Made by a program: the position numbers and the translations under genes. The notes beneath the pieces are model-generated. The model was not told the DNA's origin. It did not search any database and saw only the letters and a program-made list of their open reading frames with translations. A stretch of DNA of 64,000 nt from Streptomyces sp. NBC_00162 (GTDB lineage: Bacteria; Actinomycetota; Actinomycetes; Streptomycetales; Streptomycetaceae). Shown one piece after another: positions 1 to 11,169 of the stretch. Within the stretch, counting starts at the first letter, position 1. Every line of letters starts with the position of its first letter. The DNA is taken from assembly GCF_024611995.1 (NCBI RefSeq), contig NZ_CP102509.1, forward strand, positions 1,860,001 to 1,924,000. The letters run 5' to 3'.

Positions 1-258
1 TGCGCGGGGTAGGCGGAGCCGGACCTGGCCGCTGTACCGGCGAGACGACCGGAGACGGTGCTCGTCGACGGCCTCGGGACCAAACGCACCTGGCCTGCTG
101 CGCCCCGAGCTCCGGCCTCCGGCCGCTGCGATCCGAAGCCGCCATCCTCAGCCGGTGCCTACGACCGGACATCGTGAACCCTTGTGCAGGGCAGCGACGC
201 GGGTGCAGCGGGCGCACGCTCCCCGGCACCCAGCCCGGCGGTTCCAAGGCGCAGCGCT

Positions 259-332
259 AACAAGGGAAAGGCACTGGTCGCGGCGGCCTCGGGAGCGCGG
301 TGGTCGCCTGTGGTCGCCCCCTGGAAGCGTCC
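259..332. repeat. Degenerate copy of the sequence found upstream of the integrase
   Basis: About 74 bases here align, with one gap and roughly 70-75% identity by eye, to 18981-19055 just upstream of the broken integrase. Both begin acaagggaaa, contain ctggtc and ggtcgcc blocks and end ctggaagcgtcc. The segment sits exactly where the cation-transporter fragment loses its homology, so it may mark a junction left by a related mobile element. It could instead be a dispersed Streptomyces repeat. Confidence 0.45.
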
Positions 333-335
333 GAG

Positions 336-565
336 TCGGCAACCGCCGAGGCGGAGCCGAGTTCGTGCCCGGCCTCGCGCTGGGCGGCCGACAGAAACGG
401 CACCACGGCCAGGGACAGAGCGGCGAGCACGATGCCGGGGATGGACCGCTCGGCCTCTCCGGTGCCAGAGAGCGGCAGGACGGCGTCGACGGCGACGTAC
501 GTGGCGAGCGCGAAGGACGAGAAGGCGATGATCCGTAGGATGGTCTTCTCCCGTGCCTCGGGGGA
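336..565 (-). pseudogene. Fragment of a cation diffusion facilitator transporter
   Basis: This minus-strand frame encodes a run recognisable as part of a CDF-family cation transporter. It has a membrane segment reading IIAFSSFALATYVAVDAVL, a second around IVLAALSLAVVPFLSAAQ, and then the conserved GSASAVADS run that precedes the next helix in these proteins. There is no family N-terminus, and at about 335 the similarity stops and is replaced by the integrase-upstream-like sequence. Only about 75 of roughly 200-300 residues remain, so it is a remnant, not a gene. It lies next to another fragment, which suggests a decayed insertion zone. Confidence 0.55.
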
Positions 566-574
566 CAGCGTGGT

Positions 575-807
575 CGCGGCCGGAGAACTGCCAGGCGACC
601 GCGGCGGCCGAGGAGACGTCCAGCACCTTGCCGCTGCGCACCGAGACCAGCCCGTAGTAGGCACTACCGGCTGGTCTCGGCCCGCGAGTCCTCCTACACG
701 AACAGGAAGTACGGCACGAGGACGGCGGGCACACCGAGCGGCAGACCGGTGGCGCTCCAGCGACGGCGGTGACGCCCGCGGCGCCCGCCGGCTGTGGCGT
801 TCTTCAT
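575..807 (-). pseudogene. Broken N-terminus of a secreted RICIN-domain protein, paralogous to the GH74 gene
   Basis: An AAGGAG ribosome-binding site precedes an ATG at 807. The 37 codons that follow (GRRGRHRRR, then GLPLGVPAVLVPYFLFV) match the leader of the GH74 protein at 8012-10660 (GRHRRRGITIGLMLGVPGVLGPYLLFV). A TAG at 694-696 ends the frame. Homology resumes in another frame with AYYGLVSVRSGKVLDVSSA, matching the start of that protein's ricin-like domain. The rest of the protein is absent. This is a second, now dead, copy of the secreted RICIN enzyme N-terminus, lying just downstream of the xylanase. Confidence 0.6.
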
Positions 808-848
808 CGGGAGGTGTTCTCCTTGCACATCACCGTGGATCAGGCAGG

Positions 849-3806
<2,958 letters not shown>

Positions 3807-5357
3807 TCAAGCCCAGGGCCTTCGCATGATGAAGGAAGCCTGGTCGGCGAAGGCCCGAGTGCCGTCGGAGCCATCGAGCCAGATGCCACCGTCGCGGTAG
3901 CGGAGGACGGAACCGGGATAGTTGTGCGCGTGCAAGGTCACCGACCCGGCGACCGCCCCGGGGTGCGGACAGAAGGTGGCGTCCTCACGGAACAGTTCGC
4001 TGCCGTCGTTGGTGCTCAGCCGTAGCCGCAGGTCACGATGGCGCAGATAGCGGCCGTCCGCGGCGAGGAAGGTGACGCACCGAGTGTCGGCCAGCCCCCC
4101 GACGACCGTGAAGGTGACCCGCTGCCGCGTCTGCGCGCTGCTGGACGCCGAGACTCGGCCGAGCGTCGCGAAGTCGCCGGCATACGTGAGGTACAGGGCG
4201 GGCTCGTCCACTGACTCCAGCGACTGTGCGCCCAGCGGAACAGTGCCCGCGACGGCCGACGGACTCACCGGGGACGGTCCGGCCGACGTGATGGTGCTCG
4301 ACGGGATCGGCGTGGGATTGCCGGCCGTGGGAGCGGCGATGACGCCGGGCACCCGATGCGCCGGTTCGGGCCAGGTCACGTAGGTGGCGGTCCCGGTGAC
4401 GAGGACCGCGCCGGTGGCGAGGGCCACCAGCGGATGAGCGGTCACCGCGTGGAGTTTGCCGATCAGCAAGCTGTGCAGACTGCCTCCCCCCGTCGCCGTG
4501 CCGACGGCGACGGGTGCCGTGGCCAGCCCGGCGGCGCCGGCCGCCGTACCCGACAGCAGGCCCTTGGCGGCCAGCGCGGCGATGAGCCCGGCCGGGACCG
4601 CCAGTGGGGCGAGGCTGAGGAGCAGTCGCTCGACCGGAACCCGTTCTGTCTTCGTCGCCGCGCAGACCGGGCATCCGCGGGTGTGCCGCGCGATCCGCTT
4701 GCGCCACACCGATGTATGGAGACCGTCCCAGCCGATGAGGGCCTCGTCCAACTGCGGACAGCGCGGGTCGGCCTCCAGCGCGGCGACGATCGTCCGGCTC
4801 AGTTCCAGCTGCTCGCGCATGCGTTGCAGGCGCACTCCGACGTGGGCGACCGTGAGCCCCGTCGCGGCGGCGATGTCGTCGCGGCTCAGCGAGCCGGCGC
4901 CTTCCTGCCACCACAGCGACAGCAGCACTCGATGGTCCGGGTCGAGCCACCGGCCGGCTTCGACAACCTGACGGCGCTCGTCCGACACATGCAGACGCAG
5001 AATCGTCATGTCCCCAGGTTCGGCGCCGGCGTCCGGTATCTGGTGTGCCTCGTCGATGACCGTGCTCCGGCCGGCGAAGGCGCGTTGCCGGTGCCGGTGG
5101 GTACTGATCTGGCGGAGCGCGATCGAGACCAGCCAGGACCGGAAGCTCTCCGGAGCACGCAGGGCAGGCAGGTCGCGCACCACGCGCAGCAGGGTTTCCT
5201 GGACGACGTCGTCGACGTCGGCATGTCCGCTCAGCGCTCGCCCGACGATGTTGTAGAGCAACGGCAGGTACGCGGCGATCAGCTCCTCGCGCGCCCGATC
5301 GTCACCGGCCTGCGCCGCGACAACCAGCCCCGCGTGGTCCGCATCCATGAGCCTCAT
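3807..5357 (-). CDS. Membrane-tethered ECF sigma factor with extracellular AbfB/CBM42 arabinose-binding domain
   Basis: This 516-residue protein appears to combine sigma factor, anti-sigma and sugar sensor in one chain. Residues 25-90 are sigma region 2 (DVDDVVQETLLRV) and 133-190 region 4 with its helix-turn-helix. At 225-232 is His-X3-Cys-X2-Cys (HTRGCPVC), the signature of zinc-binding anti-sigma domains. Hydrophobic stretches follow at about 244-290 and a clear membrane helix at 310-327. After a Pro/Thr/Ser linker, residues 376-513 match the AbfB (CBM42) beta-trefoil, with YLRHRDLRLRL and ANYPG-like repeats; this fold binds arabinose side chains. The ATG at 5357 follows GGAGGT; an ATG at 5348 is an alternative. 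The likely ligand and the neighbouring arabinoxylanase suggest arabinoxylan-responsive transcription. That role is inferred. Confidence 0.85.
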   Translation of the reverse strand: MRLMDADHAGLVVAAQAGDDRAREELIAAYLPLLYNIVGRALSGHADVDDVVQETLLRVVRDLPALRAPESFRSWLVSIALRQISTHRHRQRAFAGRSTVIDEAHQIPDAGAEPGDMTILRLHVSDERRQVVEAGRWLDPDHRVLLSLWWQEGAGSLSRDDIAAATGLTVAHVGVRLQRMREQLELSRTIVAALEADPRCPQLDEALIGWDGLHTSVWRKRIARHTRGCPVCAATKTERVPVERLLLSLAPLAVPAGLIAALAAKGLLSGTAAGAAGLATAPVAVGTATGGGSLHSLLIGKLHAVTAHPLVALATGAVLVTGTATYVTWPEPAHRVPGVIAAPTAGNPTPIPSSTITSAGPSPVSPSAVAGTVPLGAQSLESVDEPALYLTYAGDFATLGRVSASSSAQTRQRVTFTVVGGLADTRCVTFLAADGRYLRHRDLRLRLSTNDGSELFREDATFCPHPGAVAGSVTLHAHNYPGSVLRYRDGGIWLDGSDGTRAFADQASFIMRRPWA

Positions 5358-5530
5358 TCCCACCTCCTTCGACCGCGGCCGGATGTTCGCCGCGAAGGGC
5401 GTCAGCTGGTGCAGCTCCGGGTGTATCCGGAAGCCGGCCGCCGTCTTGGATCGCGCCGAGAGGCTCCTGGAGGAGGCGATCGGCTTTCGCCGCGAGGCCC
5501 CTGACTCCTCGGCCGGAACCTGGCCGGGCC

Positions 5531-6307
5531 TTACCGTGCCGGGGTGAACCTTCCCCAGACCGCGACGGAGCCGCCCGGGGTCTGCGTGTCGACGCGGTAG
5601 CCGTCGTCCGTGGCGTTGCGCACGCCGGTGGCGTGGTTGTACTGGCCGGCGAATTCATGCTGCCCGGTCGGCACGGTACGGCCCGGTTTGAGGACCCAGC
5701 GGTAGACCAGCGCTCCGCCGGCCTCCTGAACGGTGACGATGAAGTCTTCACTCGGCAGGGTGCGCCAGTTGCCGGTGTTCTGCACGCCGCCGGTTTGGGC
5801 GATGCGCAGTTCCACGGTGAGCGAGGTGAGCGGCTGTGTGGTCTTGAGAGTGAGGTTGCTCTGGGCCCAGTAGACGGTGCTGTGCGGATCCACCGAGCCG
5901 TCCGACGACAGAGGCCCGTTCTGAACCCGGCTGCTGGGCAGCGGAGTGGGGCGCGGGCCGACCGGGGCCGTGGTGGTCGGAGTCGGGGCCGGGGCGGCGG
6001 GGGTGGTGGGAGCAGAGGGCGTCGGACGGGAAGGAAACGTCGGGGACGGGGTCGCGGGGGTGGTGGCGCTGTCCGACGGTGGCGGAGTGCGGACGATGCC
6101 CGCGACCGCGAGACCACCCGTGGCCAGGGTGGCGGTGATGGCGAGGCCTGCGAGGGCGGCCTTGGGCCAGGATCTCGCGATGGACGGTGTGCGGTGACGG
6201 ACGGTGCCGTCGGCCGCCCCGCGTTCCACGCGGGCCAGCATCCGGGCGCGATCGGGCTGGTGGGCCTCGGCGGCGTCGCGCAGCCGACGGGTGATGTCCT
6301 CGTTCAC
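5531..6307 (-). CDS. Single-pass membrane anti-sigma-like protein with extracellular sensor domain
   Basis: The protein is 258 residues. A short cytoplasmic part (1-48) is followed by one membrane helix at 49-71, a Pro/Thr-rich linker (73-125) and an extracellular domain at about 130-258 of unknown family. That domain contains DPHSTVYWAQSNLTLKT and GQHEFAGQYNHA. The GTG start overlaps the stop of the upstream sigma gene (GTGA) and has a GGAGGA site, so the two are translationally coupled. Position and topology indicate the anti-sigma partner. It lacks the HX3CX2C zinc motif seen in the adjacent fused sigma protein. The outer domain may recognise a wall polysaccharide, but no ligand can be read from the sequence. 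Confidence 0.7.
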   Translation of the reverse strand: MNEDITRRLRDAAEAHQPDRARMLARVERGAADGTVRHRTPSIARSWPKAALAGLAITATLATGGLAVAGIVRTPPPSDSATTPATPSPTFPSRPTPSAPTTPAAPAPTPTTTAPVGPRPTPLPSSRVQNGPLSSDGSVDPHSTVYWAQSNLTLKTTQPLTSLTVELRIAQTGGVQNTGNWRTLPSEDFIVTVQEAGGALVYRWVLKPGRTVPTGQHEFAGQYNHATGVRNATDDGYRVDTQTPGGSVAVWGRFTPAR

Positions 6308-6834
6308 CGGTTCCTCCTCCCCGCCACCAGGTCGCCGACCGCTCGTGTGCCAAGTATCCGTTCCAACTCGGCCATTCCCTTCGAGGTCTGGCTCTTGACC
6401 GTACCGACCGATATGCCCAGCGCCGCCGCGGTGTCCTTCTCCGAGAGGTCGAAGGCGTGGCGCAGCACCACGCACGACCGCTTCCGGAACGGCAGCCGGG
6501 CGAGCGCCGTACGTACGTCCAGCACGGCCGCCACGTCCGGCCCCGCCACCTGCTCCGGACTGCGGGACCAGAACAGCGCGATCCGGCGCCGCTCGCGCAC
6601 CGCACTGCGGATCCGTTCCCGCGCCATGTTGGCGACCACGCCGCGAGCGTAGGCGAGCGGGTGGTCAGCCTTGCGAAGCCGGTCCCAGCGCTGCCACAGG
6701 GCGACCAGGGCATCCGCAGCAAGGTCGTCGGCCGCGTCCGTCTCGCCGGTCAGGAGATGGGCGAGACGGGCCAGTTCGGCGTAGTGGCGTTCGAAGAAGT
6801 CGTGAAACTCCGCGGACGCGTCATGAAGGAGCAT
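6304..6834 (-). CDS. SigE-family ECF RNA polymerase sigma factor
   Basis: This 176-residue protein has the compact layout of the actinobacterial SigE-type ECF family. Region 2 is at 13-83 (EFHDFFERHYAELARLAHLL, then the DALVALWQRW core-binding part). Region 4 is at 107-161, with the recognition helix GISVGTVKSQTSKGMAEL. There is no C-terminal extension. I chose the ATG at 6834, which directly follows a GGGGGAG run; a longer N-terminus is possible but is not family-like. It is cotranscribed with the membrane protein whose GTG start overlaps its TGA. Its probable targets include the expansin and GH74 genes upstream, which share a GGCAACC-type promoter motif; that link is inferred. Confidence 0.88.
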   Translation of the reverse strand: MLLHDASAEFHDFFERHYAELARLAHLLTGETDAADDLAADALVALWQRWDRLRKADHPLAYARGVVANMARERIRSAVRERRRIALFWSRSPEQVAGPDVAAVLDVRTALARLPFRKRSCVVLRHAFDLSEKDTAAALGISVGTVKSQTSKGMAELERILGTRAVGDLVAGRRNR

Positions 6835-6962
6835 CTCCCCCGGTCGCCCTCTCCCTGCTATGTGCGCGTTAACAATCGGCTCGAGCGTAACAGTGCCCAT
6901 CACTGCGGCCGGACAGTGGCTGACCGCGGGGGCAGAGCCGTGACGGTGGGTGGACGGCACGG

Positions 6963-7910
6963 TCAATGCCGGGCGAACTGGACGCGGGTCTGTTGCGCGA
7001 CGTCCGGTTTCAGTGCGATCCCCTCGACGGTCAGTTGTTCTCCGTAAAGGTCGGTGACCCTGATCGCTCCGCCGCATCCGCTGCCGCCGGTGGAGAGGAA
7101 GTAGTTGTAGTCGGTGCGGGGCAGTTTCCGCCAGCCGCTGGCGGTCCGGAGTTCGAGCACCGCCACCGGGTTCCGATGCCCGATCACCTGGACGCCGCAC
7201 CAAGAGCGGCTGGACCCGGTCTTGTACCGGATGGAGAGCGTGTCGGGCGCGGCGGGGCTCAGCAGCGTCCAGGTGATCGGGATCCGGCCGAGTGAGGGGT
7301 TCGCGAGCTTGGCGAAGGCCTGTTGGCTGAGGTCGAGTTGCCCCGGTGCGCAGGGCAGGGGGCACTCGTTGACGATCCGCACCGTGATGGAGTTCCCGTT
7401 GGCGGCGCGGACCCGCACGTACGCCCCGCACGCTTTGGCCGACTCGTAGTCGGTGTGGTTCATCGCCGCGATCATGAGATCACCGGACGGTCCGTACAGG
7501 CAGGCACCATTGCCGTCACCCGCGGCATAGGAAGTCGCGACTCCCTGGTAGCTGACCGAGGGCTTGATCCGTCCCGCCGAAGAGGCTGGCGACTCCGTGC
7601 GTGCCGGGCTGGAGGCCGAGGGCGTCGGGACACCGGCGGCTGACGGCGGGGGCGGGCTCGTGACCGTCGGCTGCGTCGATGCGGTCGCGGCGCCGGCCTC
7701 TGCTGCCGGCGACCCGGAACTGGACGGTGCGTTCGTTGGGGCAGCCGCTACGGATGCGCCGGTGGGAAGCCCGGCACCGGACCGGCTCCCGGGGAGGAGC
7801 GTGAGGGCCAGGCAGGCCAGCGCACCGACTGCCGTCACCGCCAACGGAATGCCGACGGCCGCCCCGCGTCTGCGCCGCGGCCGCGGCGCACCGTGTTTCG
7901 TTGTCCTCAT
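6963..7910 (-). CDS. Secreted bacterial expansin (EXLX-type) with Pro/Ser-rich linker
   Basis: The protein is 315 residues. An Arg-rich N-terminus and a hydrophobic segment at 19-40 form a signal or anchor. Residues 45-118 are a Ser/Pro/Ala linker. Residues 120-220 are the double-psi barrel domain, with the catalytic-type Asp in MNHTDYESAKACG and the conserved VNECP-GQLDLS segment. Residues 221-315 resemble the C-terminal CBM63 wall-binding domain (IRYKTGSSRSWCGVQVIGHRNP). Bacterial expansins loosen cellulose and xyloglucan contacts without hydrolysis, so it fits beside the GH74 and GH10 enzymes. An ATG two codons earlier (7916) is possible; neither has a strong ribosome-binding site. A shared promoter motif lies 39 bases upstream. 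Confidence 0.85.
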   Translation of the reverse strand: MRTTKHGAPRPRRRRGAAVGIPLAVTAVGALACLALTLLPGSRSGAGLPTGASVAAAPTNAPSSSGSPAAEAGAATASTQPTVTSPPPPSAAGVPTPSASSPARTESPASSAGRIKPSVSYQGVATSYAAGDGNGACLYGPSGDLMIAAMNHTDYESAKACGAYVRVRAANGNSITVRIVNECPLPCAPGQLDLSQQAFAKLANPSLGRIPITWTLLSPAAPDTLSIRYKTGSSRSWCGVQVIGHRNPVAVLELRTASGWRKLPRTDYNYFLSTGGSGCGGAIRVTDLYGEQLTVEGIALKPDVAQQTRVQFARH

Positions 7911-7948
7911 GCCCATCCGTTCGGTAGATCGAGTCGACGTCGCACTTA

Positions 7949-7978
7949 TCAGTGGCCGCCGAAGGCGAAAAGGTTGCC
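7949..7978 (-). promoter_or_regulatory. Promoter-like motif shared with the GH74 gene
   Basis: On the minus strand this reads GGCAACCTTTTC, seven variable bases, then GGCGGCCACTGA. The same two blocks with identical spacing occur upstream of the GH74 gene at 10777-10806. GGCAACC resembles ECF-type -35 elements. The second block is at the right distance for a -10, about 16 bases from the end of the first. It ends 39 bases before the expansin start. Confidence 0.6.
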
Positions 7979-8011
7979 GGTCCGGTGCCGATGTCGCCGA
8001 GACCGGGGCGA

Positions 8012-10660
8012 TCAGGACACGTCGCCGTACACCACGCCACGGCCGTAGCCGCCCAGGTAGACCCGGCCGTACACGTCCGGGTCGCCGATGATGACGGAGA
8101 TGACGCTCCCGCCGAACTGGTGCTGGTCGTCGTTGATCCGGACCCAGGTCGAACCGCCGTCGATGGAGCGGAACACCCCGGTGACGCCCTTCAGCGTCCC
8201 GCTGAGGTAGAGAGCCTGGTAGGTGGCGCCCGGGGCGGGCTTGCCGAAGCCGACACCGTGCGCCTGCTGCACGCCGGCGAGCTTGTTGAAGCTCGCCCCG
8301 CCATTGGTGGAGTGCAGGAGTCCGTTGCCTCCGCCTGTGATCCACAGGTCACCGGCGACGCCCGGGGCCGCCTTGAGCTGTCCGTCACCCAGGCCGGTGG
8401 CCTGGGCGGTGAAGCTCTTGCCGCCATCGGCGCTGGCGTACAGGGTGCCGCCCTTGAGGGCGTAGAACGTGTTCGCCGACGAACGGTCGGCCACCACGGC
8501 CGAGTCCGCGGGCAGACCGGAGGCGGCCGTCCAGGTCGCACCGCGGTTCGTCGAGTGGAACGGCCTCTGGCCCGCGGGCGTCCAGACGACGGCGGCGCCG
8601 TCCGCCGAGACCGCCACGGCCCCGCCGCCCGCTCCGCGCACGGGTTCCCCGGCGAACGGCGTCCAGCCGGCCCCGCCGTCGGTCGAATAGGCGCCGTGCT
8701 GCTCGCCACCGAGACCGACCCGGACCACGAACCCCGGCTTCGCCTGGGCGAAGTCGATGCCGGTGGTGTTGGAGAACAGCGGTCCGGAGAGTGCTTTGGC
8801 GGGTACCTTGGTCAGGTCCTCGTGCCGGAATCCGCTGACATCGCCGAGCGCACTGATCAGTGGGAGGCCCGGGGGCTTGATCAGCCCGAGGACCGCGGTC
8901 TCCTCCAGCCCCTTGGCCGGGACCGTCCAGTGCGTGGCACCCCCCTTGTCCGCCGCGGTCACGTCGTTGCTGCCCCATATCCCCGACCCGGTGCCGTACA
9001 GCACGTGCCCGGAGTCGAAGGGGTTGATGGCCAGCGCGCCCATCCAGTGCCCGATGCCCGTGCCCACGTACGGCGCAGCGGAGTTGTCCCGCACCGAGGT
9101 CGCGCCGAGCGCCTTCCAGGAGGCGCCGCCGTCGGTCGACCGGTACACCTCGTCCGAGGGCCACCAGCGGTCCAGCGTGGTGACCATCACCGTGGACGGG
9201 CGCTGCGGATCGACAGCCAGCCCGGCGAAGCCGTAACCACCGCTGGACGGTGAAATGTTCTTCCAGGCCCCGGTGGACGGCGTGTACTTCCACACGGAAC
9301 CGGCCGTCACACCGTTCGGGCCCGGGGCATTGGTGTACGTCAGATACAGCGAGCCGTCACCGGACAGCACACCGTGCTGCGGCAGCTGCCCTGTGGGCTG
9401 GCCGGACACGGCCTGCCAGCTGCTGCCGCCGTCGGTGGAGCGGTACAGCGAGGTGGTCTTGTCGGCCACCCCGACGTAGATCGTCCGGCTGCCGGCCGGG
9501 CCGAAGGTCACGAAGGACAGGCCGACGCCGCTGCTCGCACCGTCCTTGACGGGGAAGGCGGCGACCTGGCTCCAGGTCACGCCGTAGTCGGTGCTGCGCC
9601 AGAGCCCGTTCTTGCGGGTGCCCAGGTAGAGCGTGCCGTGGTTGGCGGGGTCCACCACCAGCCGCTCGCCCATGGACCGGCCGTCCTCGTTGCCGCCCAG
9701 TTTGAACGGCAGGTCGGTGCGCTGGAACGTCTTGCCCTGGTCGGTGGAGCGGAGGATCGCGCCGTTGCCCGCCCAGTCATTGGTGTAAGTGCCGCTCGCG
9801 AGGTACAGGCGGTTCGGGTCGACGGGGTCGGTCGCCAGGCTCTCGATCCCGAGCAGGTTCCAGTCGGATCCACCGATCCAGTCGGTCAACGAGGTCCATT
9901 GGGCGGCGGTCGCGTCCCAGCGGTAGGCACCGCCGATGTCGGTCCGGGCGTACAGCAGGTCCTTGCGGGCGGGGTTGAAGACCAGCCCGGTGACGAACCC
10001 TCCACCGACGATCTGCGCGTTGTGCCAGGTGTACCTGCCCGAGCCGGCCGCCTTCACCAGCTTCCACTGCTGGTTGGTGCTGCCCCGGTCGGCGTACTGG
10101 ATGAGCGGCACCCCCTCGCCGGTGGAGCCGCCCCACACGTCCAGCACCATGCCGTTGCTCCGGGAGACGAACTTCACCGCCCCATCGCCCACGTCCTGCA
10201 TCTTCCACTGCTGCGTGGCGGAACCGTGGTCGGTCTGCTGCTCGACGGCCGCCGCGGACTCCTTGGAAGCGCCGCGCACTCCGAGGACCTTGTGGCTGCT
10301 GCGGTTCTCCACCTCGTAGTAGCCGTCCCCCGCCTGCCTCAGCCGCCACTGCTGACTCGCGGCACCTGCCACGCGGCTCGCCTGCCGTATCCAGACGCCG
10401 TCCGACGTGTCCGCCCCCGGCACGTCGAGCACCTTGTCGCTGCGGACAGAGGTCAGCGTGTAGTAGGCGTCGGCATCCACCGCCGCGGCGTTCGAATCGG
10501 CCTGCACGAACAGCAGGTAGGGGCCGAGGACTCCAGGCACGCCCAGCATCAGGCCGATCGTTATCCCGCGCCGGCGGTGGCGCCCCCGCGTACGCCGCTC
10601 ACCACCAGCCGCGGCCTTGCGCCGGCTGCGGCCGTCCGCCGTGGGATCCGTCTCGTTCAT
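8012..10660 (-). CDS. Secreted RICIN-domain GH74 xyloglucanase
   Basis: The 882-residue protein should cleave xyloglucan outside the cell. The ATG at 10660 follows AAGGAG with an 8-base gap. Residues 1-60 are a basic N-terminus and a hydrophobic signal segment. Residues 63-202 are a ricin-like beta-trefoil with three QQW motifs. From about 207 to the end runs the GH74 double beta-propeller with repeated YRSTDGG/SxDGGxSW blades. Asp241 in RTDIGGAY is the usual catalytic base. In the second propeller the motif commonly written ALxIDPF reads ALAINPFD (Asn546, Asp549), so the identity of the acid should be checked. It shares a promoter motif with the expansin gene that follows it in the same direction. 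Confidence 0.9.
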   Translation of the reverse strand: MNETDPTADGRSRRKAAAGGERRTRGRHRRRGITIGLMLGVPGVLGPYLLFVQADSNAAAVDADAYYTLTSVRSDKVLDVPGADTSDGVWIRQASRVAGAASQQWRLRQAGDGYYEVENRSSHKVLGVRGASKESAAAVEQQTDHGSATQQWKMQDVGDGAVKFVSRSNGMVLDVWGGSTGEGVPLIQYADRGSTNQQWKLVKAAGSGRYTWHNAQIVGGGFVTGLVFNPARKDLLYARTDIGGAYRWDATAAQWTSLTDWIGGSDWNLLGIESLATDPVDPNRLYLASGTYTNDWAGNGAILRSTDQGKTFQRTDLPFKLGGNEDGRSMGERLVVDPANHGTLYLGTRKNGLWRSTDYGVTWSQVAAFPVKDGASSGVGLSFVTFGPAGSRTIYVGVADKTTSLYRSTDGGSSWQAVSGQPTGQLPQHGVLSGDGSLYLTYTNAPGPNGVTAGSVWKYTPSTGAWKNISPSSGGYGFAGLAVDPQRPSTVMVTTLDRWWPSDEVYRSTDGGASWKALGATSVRDNSAAPYVGTGIGHWMGALAINPFDSGHVLYGTGSGIWGSNDVTAADKGGATHWTVPAKGLEETAVLGLIKPPGLPLISALGDVSGFRHEDLTKVPAKALSGPLFSNTTGIDFAQAKPGFVVRVGLGGEQHGAYSTDGGAGWTPFAGEPVRGAGGGAVAVSADGAAVVWTPAGQRPFHSTNRGATWTAASGLPADSAVVADRSSANTFYALKGGTLYASADGGKSFTAQATGLGDGQLKAAPGVAGDLWITGGGNGLLHSTNGGASFNKLAGVQQAHGVGFGKPAPGATYQALYLSGTLKGVTGVFRSIDGGSTWVRINDDQHQFGGSVISVIIGDPDVYGRVYLGGYGRGVVYGDVS

Positions 10661-10776
10661 GGGGGCTACTCCTTGCTTCGGCCCTGCCCCGTACAACCGC
10701 TCAGGTCAGCGGTGCGCGGCGGCATGCGGCGGGAGATCGGGCGACCCGTGGGTGTGATCGCCTTCTGGTGTGCCCG

Positions 10777-10806
10777 TCAGTTGCCGCCGCTCCGGAAAAG
10801 GTTGCC
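10777..10806 (-). promoter_or_regulatory. Promoter-like motif shared with the expansin gene
   Basis: The minus strand reads GGCAACCTTTTC, seven variable bases, then GGCGGCAACTGA. It matches 7949-7978 in both blocks and in spacing. The motif ends 117 bases before the GH74 start, leaving a longer leader than at the expansin gene. A common ECF sigma factor is the simplest reading, most likely the SigE-type gene at 6304-6834. Confidence 0.6.
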
Positions 10807-10951
10807 GCCCGCCGAAGTCCGGTACCGGGCCACTGAGACCGCGTCGTTCCAGCGTCAGATCGCGGAGGGGGGAGGGCTGTCGCGTCCGTTCAGCAAGCCG
10901 GCCGACGTGCGCGGCGGCTCCCGACGGCAGGCTGGGCGAAGAGCTGAGACC

Positions 10952-11140
10952 TCATCGGAGGGACTTCGCCAGCGTGGTGGCGCCGTTGAGCAGGTGCTCC
11001 AGCGGCCTGCGGCGAAAGAAGCGGGACCAGGCCGCGGTGAACACGATGACTGGGCCGGAAATGGCCGGATCTTGGTGCGCTTGGCGTCCGGAGAGGTTCG
11101 TCTTCATCCTGCTCCAGCGCCTGATCGCCGGCCGTCGCAA
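10952..11140 (-). pseudogene. Possible C-terminal remnant of a DUF418-like membrane protein
   Basis: A short minus-strand frame ends with a membrane-like stretch and the sequence WSRFFRRRPLEHLLNGAT. This resembles the C-terminal FRxGPLEWLxR tail of DUF418 membrane proteins. Nothing upstream in any frame continues it, so it would be a remnant. The similarity is short and was judged by eye. The rest of the 10661-11303 gap holds the GH74 promoter and the ara operator. Confidence 0.3.
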
Positions 11141-11169
11141 GGTCTGACCGGCTTAAGGCGAGCCCGGCC

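Noticed and set aside
6860..6880. gcgttaacaatc near the SigE-type sigma start as a second copy of the ara operator
   Set aside because: Only one half-site resembles it and the palindrome is not kept.
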